Shown here one piece after another: positions 31,730 to 40,600 of a stretch of DNA of 64,000 bases. Each line of letters opens with the position of its first letter. The stretch's first letter is position 1. A program made the translations under genes and the position numbers. Below the pieces are notes generated by a model. The model made no database searches. It was given only the letters and a program-made list of their open reading frames with translations, and had not been told where the DNA came from. Source of the DNA: Spirilliplanes yamanashiensis (GTDB lineage Bacteria > Actinomycetota > Actinomycetes > Mycobacteriales > Micromonosporaceae); assembly GCF_016863475.1 (NCBI RefSeq), contig NZ_BOOY01000008.1, positions 1 to 64,000 of the forward strand, given 5' to 3'.

Positions 31730-34146
31730 CGGGCCTCCACCAGGGACGGGTCGAACCGCTCGGTGTAGAAGTCGGGGTCGGCCGCGAGGATCGCCCGGCG
31801 CACGTCCAGCAGTTCGGTCACCCGCTGCTGGATGACGGCGGTGCCGACCAGGCCGTCCTCGTGGGTCTCGTTGCGCGCGGTCACGGCGTCCTCGGCGATG
31901 TCGACGATCCGGTCGACGACCAGGGCCACGCTGCGGTCGCCCTCGCTGTAGACCACGACGCTGACGGTGTCGCGGACCTCCGGCTCGTCGTACACCCCGA
32001 GCAGGTTCGCCAGCCGCACCAGCGGCAGGATCCGGCCGCGGTACTGCACCACCTCGCGCGAGCCGCTGCGCTCGATCTTCGTGCGCGGGAACTCCTCCAG
32101 GCGGGTCACCGTGTCGAGCGGGATCGCCACCCGGCGCTCGCCGACGGCCGTGACGAGCAGCCGCTCGCCGCTGCCGGCCGCGCCGACCGACCGGGACGTG
32201 CCCACCAGCGACTCGCGCTCCGCGTCGCCCTGCGCCAGGTGCGAGCGGCGGGCCAGCGACTGCACGTCGAGGATGAGGCCCACCTTGCCGTCGCCGAGGA
32301 TCGTGGCGCCCGCGTACAGGCCGATGTCCTTGAACCGGCTGTTGATCGCCTTGACGACGACCTCCTCGGTGTTGAGGACGCGGTCGACGACCAGGCCGAA
32401 GCGGCGGCCGTCCGCCTGCAGCACCACCAGGTAGACGCCCTGGTCGGTGCCGATCTCCAAGCCGAGGGTGTGGTCGAGGCGCACCAGCGGCAGCAGCTTG
32501 CCGCGCAGCCGGTAGACGGGCGCGCCCGAGGCGTACTCGATCTTCGTGCTCTGGCCGTCGATGTAGACCAGCTCCAGCACCGACACCTGCGGCACGACGT
32601 AGCGGTGGTCCCCGCAGTCGACGGTGAGCGCCTGGATGATCGCCAGGGTCAGCGGGATCGTCAGCCGCCAGACGGTGCCCTCGCCGGGCGTCGAGTCGAC
32701 GTCGACGGCGCCGCCGATGCGCTCGATGTTCGTCTTGACGACGTCCATGCCGACGCCGCGGCCGGAGACGTTCGTGACCGCCTTGGCGGTGGAGAAGCCC
32801 GGCTGGAAGACCAGCGCCATGATCTCCCGGCGGTCCATCTGGGCGATCTGGTCGGCGCGCACGACACCGTTCTCCACGCCCTTGGCGGCGATCCGCTCCA
32901 CGTCCAGGCCGCCGCCGTCGTCGGCCACCTCGACGGTGACGTGCCCGCCCTCGTGGTACGCGCGCAGCGTCAACGTGCCCTCGGCCGGCTTGCCGGCGGC
33001 GACGCGCTGCTCGGGCGTCTCGATGCCGTGGTCGACGGCGTTGCGCACCAGGTGGGTCAGCGGGTCCTTGACCGCCTCCAGCAGGCTGCGGTCGAGCTCG
33101 GTGTCCTTGCCCTGCATGACCAGCTGGATCTGCTTGCCCATGCTGTTGCTGAGGTCGCGGACGACCCGGGGCAGCTTCGACCAGATGTGCTCGATCGGCT
33201 GCATGCGGGTCTTCATGATCCCGGCCTGCAGCTCGCTGGTGATCAGGCCGAGCCGCTGGGCGCTGCGGGTCAGGGCGGCGTCGCCGGTCTCCATGACGCC
33301 GCGCAGCAGCTGGTTGCGGGCCAGCACCAGCTCGCCGACCATGTTCATCAGCGAGTCCAGCAGGTCCACGTCGACGCGGATCGCCTGGTCGGCGACGCTG
33401 CGCTTGGGGGCGGCCTGCGCCTGCAGCGCCTCCACCACCGCGCCGGGCGCGGCCTTGCCCTCGTCCAGCAGGATCGTGCCGAGCTTGCGCTCGTCGCCCT
33501 CCAGCTGGCGCTGCAGCGCGGACGCCACGTCACCCGGCGAGGTGGCGCCCTTCTCGATGAGCACCTCACCGATCGGCCTGCGCTGCTCCTCGACGGGCTC
33601 CGGCGCGGGCCGCCGCGGGGTGTCGTCCAGCGACGCGGTGTCGCCGGCGACCGCGGCGGCCGCCTGCGCACCGGCCGCCGCGCCGGCCTCGGCGCCGGCG
33701 GCGGCACCGGCCGCGGCACCCGCCTCGACCGCCTGCTCGACGGCCTCCTCGGCGGCGTCGTTGCTGTTCATCTGCGCGTGCACGGCCGCGACGATCGGCT
33801 CGATCGCGACGTCGCCCTCGGCGCCGGTCTCCTCGATCGAGGCGAGCAGCGCGCGGACGCCGTCGATCATCTCCAGCAGCGTGGTGATGGTCGCCGGGGT
33901 CACCGGCTGCACGCCGTCGCGCAGCCGCGACAGCAGCGACTCACCCGCGTGGGCCAGCGCCTCCAGGCGGCCGAACGCGAGGAACCCGCTCGTGCCCTTG
34001 ATCGTGTGGATCGTGCGGAAGATCCGCGAGATGAGTTCCCGGGACCCGGGCTGTTGCTCCAGGTCGACGAGGTCCCGGTCCAGTTGGTCCAGGTTCTCGT
34101 GGGACTCCATCAGGAATTCGCCGACGATCTCGCCAAGGTCTTCCAC
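31726..34146 (-). CDS. cheA: Chemotaxis sensor kinase CheA with two C-terminal CheW-like domains
   Basis: CheA autophosphorylates under receptor control and passes phosphate to CheY and CheB. The 806-aa product has an N-terminal Hpt domain with the phospho-His at residue 47 (FRTIHTIKGTSGF). An Ala-rich linker is followed by two repeats around residues 190-255 (IGEVLIEKGATSPGDVASAL and LGTILLDEGKAAPGAVVEAL) that resemble MshEN-type motifs. The dimerisation domain and an intact kinase domain (LVRNAVDHGIE, VADDGGGLD, GRGVGMDVV) come next. Two consecutive CheW-like domains end the protein, one more than usual. The start is GTG. It is the first gene of the nine-gene operon. Confidence 0.93.
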   Translation of the reverse strand: MEDLGEIVGEFLMESHENLDQLDRDLVDLEQQPGSRELISRIFRTIHTIKGTSGFLAFGRLEALAHAGESLLSRLRDGVQPVTPATITTLLEMIDGVRALLASIEETGAEGDVAIEPIVAAVHAQMNSNDAAEEAVEQAVEAGAAAGAAAGAEAGAAAGAQAAAAVAGDTASLDDTPRRPAPEPVEEQRRPIGEVLIEKGATSPGDVASALQRQLEGDERKLGTILLDEGKAAPGAVVEALQAQAAPKRSVADQAIRVDVDLLDSLMNMVGELVLARNQLLRGVMETGDAALTRSAQRLGLITSELQAGIMKTRMQPIEHIWSKLPRVVRDLSNSMGKQIQLVMQGKDTELDRSLLEAVKDPLTHLVRNAVDHGIETPEQRVAAGKPAEGTLTLRAYHEGGHVTVEVADDGGGLDVERIAAKGVENGVVRADQIAQMDRREIMALVFQPGFSTAKAVTNVSGRGVGMDVVKTNIERIGGAVDVDSTPGEGTVWRLTIPLTLAIIQALTVDCGDHRYVVPQVSVLELVYIDGQSTKIEYASGAPVYRLRGKLLPLVRLDHTLGLEIGTDQGVYLVVLQADGRRFGLVVDRVLNTEEVVVKAINSRFKDIGLYAGATILGDGKVGLILDVQSLARRSHLAQGDAERESLVGTSRSVGAAGSGERLLVTAVGERRVAIPLDTVTRLEEFPRTKIERSGSREVVQYRGRILPLVRLANLLGVYDEPEVRDTVSVVVYSEGDRSVALVVDRIVDIAEDAVTARNETHEDGLVGTAVIQQRVTELLDVRRAILAADPDFYTERFDPSLVEAR

Positions 34147-34177
34147 GGCGCCAGCCTTTCGATCGGACTACCCGAGG

Positions 34178-34206
34178 CCATTCGGCTCAGACGAGCTGTT
34201 ACTTAG
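34178..34206 (-). promoter_or_regulatory. FliA-type promoter candidate for the chemotaxis operon
   Basis: On the - strand: CTAA (34206-34203), 16 bases, GCCGAATGG (34186-34178). Only one mismatch to the recalled flagellar consensus, at the third base of CTCA. The TAA inside CTAA is the stop codon of the response regulator gene. The spacing leaves a leader of about 25 bases before cheA. Confidence 0.6.
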
Positions 34207-34901
34207 GCGTCGCCGCCGTTGCGCCGGTACCGGTAGCCGAATCCGCGCACACTCTCGATGGGCGAGTCGTCCGGTTCGGACCAGCCGAGCTTGCGGCGCA
34301 GGCGCAGGACCGCGAACTTGACGCGCTCCTGGCCGATGCCGGTCGGGTCGTCCCACGCCTGAGCCAGCAGCTGGTTCGGGCTGAGCACCGCGCCGGCGTG
34401 CCGCACCAGGGCGTTGAGCAGCCGGAACTCGGTCGGCGTCAGGCGCTTCTCCTCGCCCTTGACGTAGACCCGGCGCTTGGTGGGGTCCAGGTGCACGACG
34501 CCGTCGTCGTAGATCTGGCTCGCCCAGTTGTTCTGGCTGCCGGCCGAGCGGCGCAGCAGCGCCTCGACCCGGGCCAGCAGCTCGGCGTTGGCGAACGGCT
34601 TGGTCAGGTAGTCGTCGGCGCCGCCGCGCAGGCCGCGCACCTTCTCCGCCTCCTGGCCGTGCGCGGTCAGCACCAGCACGGGCACGTCGGAGACGTCGCG
34701 CAGCCGTTCGAGCACCTGCCAGCCGTCCATCTCCGGCAGGCCCACGTCCAGCACCACCAGGTCGGGGTGCTCGACGTACGCCTCCTTGAGGCCGCTGCGG
34801 CCGTCGGTGGCCTGCTTGACCTCGTAACCGGCCCGCGTGAACAGCAGCCGCAGGGCGAGGGAGATGTCCGGGTCGTCCTCGACGACCAGCAACCGGCTCA
34901 C
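34203..34901 (-). CDS. OmpR/PhoB-family response regulator
   Basis: The 232-aa product has a receiver (VVEDDPDISLALR, acceptor Asp in LVVLDVGLPEMDG, Lys in YLTKPFA). A C-terminal winged-helix DNA-binding domain follows, from RLTPTEFRLLNALVR to SVRGFGYRYRR. The GTG at 34901, preceded by GGAAGG, is the start; a longer reading from 34982 lacks family similarity. It is read in the same direction as cheA and is divergent from a kinase-like gene. OmpR/PhoB proteins bind direct repeats with about 11-bp period, as in the TcrA-box-like sites here. Whether this is TcrA is not shown by the sequence. Confidence 0.9.
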   Translation of the reverse strand: MSRLLVVEDDPDISLALRLLFTRAGYEVKQATDGRSGLKEAYVEHPDLVVLDVGLPEMDGWQVLERLRDVSDVPVLVLTAHGQEAEKVRGLRGGADDYLTKPFANAELLARVEALLRRSAGSQNNWASQIYDDGVVHLDPTKRRVYVKGEEKRLTPTEFRLLNALVRHAGAVLSPNQLLAQAWDDPTGIGQERVKFAVLRLRRKLGWSEPDDSPIESVRGFGYRYRRNGGDA

Positions 34902-34991
34902 GAGTCGTACCTTCCGGGTGCGTTCACAACCCACCTCCCCGGGACGTCGACACCGCACGGAGAGGCCGGGCGGTGAGATCAATTCGCGACA

Positions 34992-35007
34992 CTCACGATA
35001 ACGTGAG
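34992..35007. promoter_or_regulatory. Palindrome between divergent regulator and kinase-like genes
   Basis: CTCACG-ATAA-CGTGAG, a perfect 6-bp inverted repeat. It lies in the 166-base gap, which is AT-rich for this genome (around 35021-35038). A transcription-factor operator is likely; no clear -35/-10 pair could be assigned. Confidence 0.5.
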
Positions 35008-35067
35008 GTCTCAGGCGAAATCCGGAAAGTTATAGTTTGTCGTGCGCATCCGACCGATCACCGCGCT

Positions 35068-35787
35068 GTGACCCCGCCAGCCACCAGCCCACCCGCCGGC
35101 GACCTGCGCCCCGGCGCGATGGAGGCCCGGTTCCTCGCGGTCGTCTCCCACGAGCTGCGCACCCCGCTGACCACCATCGCCTCGTTCACCGAGAGCATGG
35201 CCGCCGACGAGGACATGGCGCCGGCCGAACGGTCGCTCGCCCTGTCCGCCGTGCGCCGCAACACCGACCGCATGCTCACCCTCGTCGAGGACCTGATGCT
35301 GCTGTCCCGGCTGCAGACCGGCGACCTCGAACTCACGCTCACCCCGGTCGACCCGGCCGGCATCGTCCGCGCCGCCGCCGACGCCCTCGCCAAGCACGAA
35401 CCGCACACCGCCGCCACGCTCGACCTGCCCGCCGGTCCCCCGGTCCGCGGCGACGCCGCCCTGCTGCACCTCCTGGCGTACGCGATGGTCGGCACCGTGG
35501 CCGCGGGCGCCGCCGACCGCTCCGCCACCGTCCACGCCGAGGCCGGCGGCGCCGGCTGGACCGTCACCGTGTCGGCGGTCCAGGCCGAGCAGCTCACCGA
35601 CGAACTGCTCATGGCGGGCACCCTCGCCCTGCCCGAGCCCCCGCACCGGCGCCGCAGCACCGCCCTGTGGATGCTGCTGGCCACCGCCATCGCCACCCGC
35701 CACGGCGGCCAGGTCGACCTCACCTACGACCCGGCGGTCGGGGCGGGCGCGGTCGCGTTCCTGCCGTACACCCCCGTCCCCGACTGA
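35068..35787 (+). CDS. Histidine-kinase-like protein with degenerate ATPase domain
   Basis: The 239-aa cytoplasmic protein has a good HisKA phospho-acceptor helix (FLAVVSHELRTPLTTIASF, near residues 22-40) and its partner helix. The ATP-binding part is eroded. The N-box Asn is replaced in DAALLHLLAYAM, and no DxGxG or GxGxG lid motif follows. The closing segment LWMLLATAIATRHGGQVDL is still recognisable. It has no sensor or membrane segment. It may act as a phosphotransfer partner for the divergent response regulator rather than as an active kinase. The GTG start has a weak ribosome site; an ATG at 35119 is possible. Confidence 0.75.
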   Translation: MTPPATSPPAGDLRPGAMEARFLAVVSHELRTPLTTIASFTESMAADEDMAPAERSLALSAVRRNTDRMLTLVEDLMLLSRLQTGDLELTLTPVDPAGIVRAAADALAKHEPHTAATLDLPAGPPVRGDAALLHLLAYAMVGTVAAGAADRSATVHAEAGGAGWTVTVSAVQAEQLTDELLMAGTLALPEPPHRRRSTALWMLLATAIATRHGGQVDLTYDPAVGAGAVAFLPYTPVPD

Positions 35788-35811
35788 CCGGCCGCCCGCG
35801 CCGCCGACGTG

Positions 35812-35825
35812 TTACCGATCGGTAG
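35812..35825 (+). promoter_or_regulatory. TTACCG-N3-GGTAG motif, site 1
   Basis: TTACCGATCGGTAG, containing the 12-bp perfect palindrome TACCGATCGGTA. It lies 104 bases before the VWA gene. It matches the sites at 42813 and 44750. Confidence 0.5.
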
Positions 35826-35928
35826 TGCGGGACGTCTACCGTGACCGCCGCCACCGTGGCACGCTGCTCGTCATGGTGACGCGAGTCGATGCTCCAGGCG
35901 GTCCCGCGCGCGGTGGTGTGGGCGGGGC

Positions 35929-37617
35929 ATGACTGGGCCGGCCCCCCGCGTGCCGCTGCGGCACGCCCTCCGGCGCGGCCGGTCGCCCGTCGTCTGGCTC
36001 AGCGCGCTGCTCGTCGTCGTGCTGCTCGGCTGGGCCGGCTGGGCGTGGCTGGACCGGGCGCTGGAGCCCGCCGGCTGCCAGGTGCGCACCGTCGTCGACG
36101 TGGTCGCCGCGCCGGCCGTCGCGGACGCGGTCGGCCGCGCCGCCGCCGCGCGGCCCGCCACCGGGTGCGTGAAGGTGCAGGTGTCGCCGCGCGACTCGGC
36201 CGGGTTCGCCGACGACCTCGCCAACCCGCCGTCGGGGGCCCGGCCGCACGTCTGGATCCCCGAGTCGACGTACTGGCTGCAGCGGGCGCAGTCGCTGGGC
36301 GCGTTCGAGGTGCCCGCGACCGGCACGTCGATCGCCACATCGCCCGTGGTGCTGGCCATGTCCGACCAGGTGGCGGCCGAGCAGGGCTGGCCGGACCGGC
36401 CGGTGTCGTGGGGCGCGCTGCTGCGCGGCCGGTCGTCCGACGTGCCCGTCGGCCTGCCCGACCCGGCGACCGACCCGGTCGGGGTGGCGGCGCTGGTCGC
36501 GGTGCAGGCCATCGTGGCGGACGACGACGACCCGGCGGCCGCGCAGAGCGCGGTGCTGCGCCGGTTCACCGAACAGACCGTGACCCGGGCGGCCGACCTG
36601 TACCGGCGGCTGCCGGAGGCCGGCAGCGGCGCCCGCACGCTCGGCGCGTTCGTCACCAGCGAGCAGGCGATGCTGCGGCACGCCCAGCGACCGGGGGCGT
36701 CGCCGCTGGTCGCCGCGTACCCGCCGGCGGACGTGCCGACGCTCGACTTCCCGTACGTGGTGCTGCCCGGCACCGCCGACGAGACCCTCTCGGCGGCGAC
36801 CGCGTTCCTCGGCGAGCTGCTCGCCCCGGCCGGGCGGCGCACCCTCGACGCCGCCGGGTTCCGCGGGGTGGACGGCACCGCGTCCGGGCTGGCGCAGGAG
36901 AGCGCGGGCCGGGCCGGCACGGCCGCGGTGCCGCCGGTGCCGATGCCGGCGGACGCCACGCTGGTGCAGCTGCTCAGCGCGTGGACCGGCGTCCAGCTGT
37001 CGTCGCGGATGCTCGGCGTGATCGACGTGTCCGGGTCGATGGCGGAGCAGGTGCCCGGCGGCGGCAGCCGGCTCGGCCTGACGATCGACGCGGCACAGCA
37101 GGGCCTCGGGCTGCTGCTGGACACCACCGAGGTCGGCATCTGGCTGTTCTCCACGAACCTCGACGGCGACCGCGACTACCGGGTGCTGGCCCGCGCCCGG
37201 CCGCTCGGCGAGTCCCGCGACGAGCTGCGCCGGCGCCTCGACCAGGTGCGGGTGAAGCCCGACGGCGACACCGGCCTGTACGACACGACGCTCGCCGCGT
37301 ACCGGGAGGCGCGCCGCACCTGGGCGCCAGGCCGGATCAACGTGCTGCTCATCGCCACCGACGGCAAGAACGACGACGCGTCGAGCATCAGCCGCGCCCA
37401 GCTGCTCGCCGAGCTGCGCGAGCTGGCCGACCCGCGCCGGCCGCTGCCGATCGTGTTCATGGGCATCGGCGGCGACATCGACCCCGACGAGCTGGACGAC
37501 ATCGCGTCGGTCACCGACGGCCGGGTCTTCCAGGCGAAGAAGGCGTCCGACATCCGCGACATCTTCTTCACGGCCCTGTCCGACTTCAGCTGTCAGCCGC
37601 CCTCGTGCCGCAAGTGA
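35929..37617 (+). CDS. Solute-binding-protein-like and von Willebrand A domain membrane protein
   Basis: The 562-aa protein has a membrane segment at about residues 20-42 that anchors it facing outwards. A periplasmic-binding-protein-like domain (about 50-320) follows, then a C-terminal von Willebrand factor A domain (about 350-545). The metal-binding MIDAS motif DVSGSM is intact and the second site reads TDGKNDD. Such SBP-VWA proteins are common in actinobacteria, and their function is unknown. It overlaps the AftD-like gene by 4 bases (GTGA), so the two are co-translated. A role at the arabinan-synthesis machine is inference. Confidence 0.8.
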   Translation: MTGPAPRVPLRHALRRGRSPVVWLSALLVVVLLGWAGWAWLDRALEPAGCQVRTVVDVVAAPAVADAVGRAAAARPATGCVKVQVSPRDSAGFADDLANPPSGARPHVWIPESTYWLQRAQSLGAFEVPATGTSIATSPVVLAMSDQVAAEQGWPDRPVSWGALLRGRSSDVPVGLPDPATDPVGVAALVAVQAIVADDDDPAAAQSAVLRRFTEQTVTRAADLYRRLPEAGSGARTLGAFVTSEQAMLRHAQRPGASPLVAAYPPADVPTLDFPYVVLPGTADETLSAATAFLGELLAPAGRRTLDAAGFRGVDGTASGLAQESAGRAGTAAVPPVPMPADATLVQLLSAWTGVQLSSRMLGVIDVSGSMAEQVPGGGSRLGLTIDAAQQGLGLLLDTTEVGIWLFSTNLDGDRDYRVLARARPLGESRDELRRRLDQVRVKPDGDTGLYDTTLAAYREARRTWAPGRINVLLIATDGKNDDASSISRAQLLAELRELADPRRPLPIVFMGIGGDIDPDELDDIASVTDGRVFQAKKASDIRDIFFTALSDFSCQPPSCRK

Positions 37618-40600
37618 TCGGCTGGCTGCGGGAACGCCGCTGGACGGTCGCCGGCCTGGCGGCGCTGACCGTGCTGGCCTTCGCGCAGCAGCCGGGCCGG
37701 GCCACCTTCGACACCAAGCTGGACCTGGCGGTCGACCCGGTCGGCTTCATGGCCCGCTCGCTGCACCTGTGGAACCCGTGGGCCACGTCCGGGGAGCTGC
37801 AGAACCAGGCGTACGGCTACCTCGTGCCGATGGGCCCGTTCTTCGCGGCGGGCCAGCTGCTCGGGCTGCCGGTGTGGTTCACCCAGCGGCTGTGGTGCGC
37901 GCTGCTGTTCGGGGTGGCGTTCGTCGGCGTGCTGCTGCTGGCCCGCGCGCTGCGCATCGGCACCGAGGGCAGCCGGCACGCGGCGGCGCTCGCCTACGCA
38001 CTGGCCCCGCGCATGCTGACGGAGATCGGCACGCTGTCGTCGGAGATGCTGCCCGCGGCGCTGCTGCCGTTCGTGCTGCTGCCGCTCGTGCGGGTGGACC
38101 GGATCGGCTCGCCGCGCCGGGCGGCCGGGCTGAGCGCGCTGGCCGTGCTGGCCATGGGCGGCATCAACGCGGCGATGGTGCTGCTGGCGCTCGTGCTGCC
38201 CGGGCTGTACCTGGTGACCCGGCGGTTCACCCGCGACCACCTGCGGCTGGTCGCGTGGTGGTGCGCGGGCGTGCTGAGCGTGGTGCTGTGGTGGTTCGTG
38301 CCGCTGCTGCTGCTGGGCCGGTTCAGCCTGCCGTTCCTGTCGTACATCGAGTCGGCGGCGACCACGACCGGCGTGACGTCGACGTTCCAGGTGGTGCGCG
38401 GCACGAACCAGTGGGTGGCGTACGTCGTCGAGGGCGTCCCGTGGTGGCCGGCCGGCTGGCTGCTCGTCGACAACCCGGTCCTGCTGGTGGCGACCGCCGC
38501 GGTGGGCGGCATCGGGCTGGTCGGGCTGGCGCTGCCGCGGCTGCCTGAGCGCGGGTTCCTGATGCTCGGCATGCTGGCCGGGGTGGTGCTGCTGACGGTC
38601 GGCTTCGTCGGCACCCTCGACTCGCCGCTGTCCGGTGTGGCGCGCGGCCTGCTCGACGGGCCGCTCGCGCCGTTCCGCAACGTCCACAAGCTCGAACCCG
38701 TGCTGCGCCTGCCGCTGGTGCTCGGCTTCGCGCACGCCGTCGCGGCGGCGGCCCGGTGGCGGGCGGCGCCCGCCCGCGCGTGGGTGGCCCCCGCGGCCGT
38801 CGGCCTCGTCGTGGTCGTGGCGGCGCCCGCGTGGCTGCTGCACCTGCGGCCCGGCCCCGGCTGGACGGACATCCCGGCCCACTGGCACCAGGCCGCCGAC
38901 TGGCTCGCCGAGCACGACCCGGCCGGGCGCACGCTGGTGGTGCCCGGCTCCGGCTTCGGCCACTACACGTGGGGCCGCACCGTCGACGAGCCGATCCAGC
39001 CGCTGGCCCGCACCGCGTGGGCGCTGCGCAACCAGGTGCCGCTCGGCTCCGAGGGCAACACCCGGGTGCTGGACACCGTCGAGGCGGTGCTGTCCACGGG
39101 CCGCGGCTCCCCCGCGCTGGCGGGCTACCTGACCCGCAACGGCTTCCGCTACCTGCTGCTGCGCAACGACCTCGACCGGGCCCGCACCCAGGCGCCGCCC
39201 GCCGCGGTGCTGCGCGCCGCGCTCGCCGCGTCGCCCGGCGTCCGGCTCGCCGCGTCTTTCGGCCCGCCGGCCGACGCCCGGCCCGAGCAGCGCAGCCCCG
39301 TCGACGACACCGAGGCCGCGCCGCCGGCCATCGAGGTGTACGACACCGGGGCGCCCGTCCCGCGCGCCCGCACGGTCGACGCCGCCGACGTCGCCACCGT
39401 CAGCGGCGGCCCGGAGTCGCTGCTGCCCGCGCTGGAACAGGGGCTGCTGGCCGCCGACCGGCCCGCCGTGCTGGCCGGCGACGGCGCCGGCGGGACCGCC
39501 CGGGTCGTCACCGACGGCCTGCGCCGGCGCGAGCGCAACGTCGGCCGGGTCCGCGACAACGTCAGCCAGACCATGACCGCCGACGAGGAGTCCCGGCAGC
39601 GCCGGGCCGCGCTGGACCTGCTGCCGTTCGAGGACGAGGCGCACCGGACGGTGGCGGCGTACTCCGGCATCCGCGCGGTCACGGCGTCGTCGGCCGCCAG
39701 CTACGCCGACGCGCCCGGCGGCGGCTCGCAGCCGTCGTACCAGCCGTTCGCGGCCCTCGACGGCGACGACCGCACCGCCTGGCACAGCGCCTCGTTCGGC
39801 GACCCGCGCGGGCAGTGGCTCCAGGTCGACCTGGGCACCCCGCGCCGGATCGACGCCGTCGGCCTGTCGTTCGTCGACGACGTGCGGGTCGGCTGGCCGG
39901 TCGCCCGGTTCGCCCTGACCACCGAGTACGGCACCACCGAGCACGACGTGGGCGCCGGGCCGTACCCGCTGCCGCCCGGCGGCCTGGTCACCACCGTGCG
40001 GGTGACGGTGCTGGAGCTGGCCGGCGACGCGGTCGGCGGCAACGTCGGCATCCGCTCGCTGACCCTGCCCGGCGTGGAGCCGAGCCGCAGCCTGCGGGCG
40101 CCCGCCGACGTCGGCGCGGGCGACGGCGGCCCGCCCGCGTACGCGTTCACCCGCGAGCACCACGCCCGCCCGGCGTGCTTCCCGGCCGACGGCGCGGTGC
40201 GCTGCGACCCGGGACTGGCCCGCGTCGGCGAGGAGCCGGGCGGGCTCGACCGGCTGTTCCGCACGCCGCTCACCGCCACGTACGGGCTGTCGGTGACCGC
40301 CGTCGCCCGGCCCGGCGGCCGCACCCCCGCCCCGCCCGAGGGCGTCACGGCGGAGGCGTCGTCGTGGCTGGCCGGCGACCCGCGGGTCGGCCCGTGGTCG
40401 GCCGTGGACGGCGACCCGCGCACCGCCTGGCTGGCCGACATCGGCGACCGCGACCCCCGGCTGCGGGTGCGCTGGGACGGCGAGCAGCGCGTCGACCGGC
40501 TCACGTTCCGGCTGGCCGGCCCGCCGGTGGCCGCCCGCCCCACCGTCGTCGAGGTGCTCAGCCCCACCGAGGCGCACGTCGCCGACGTGCGCGCCGACGG

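Noticed and set aside
34902-35067. TcrA-like box at CGGGTGC (34915-34921)
   Set aside because: Only one half-site is present; no second half at the required spacing.
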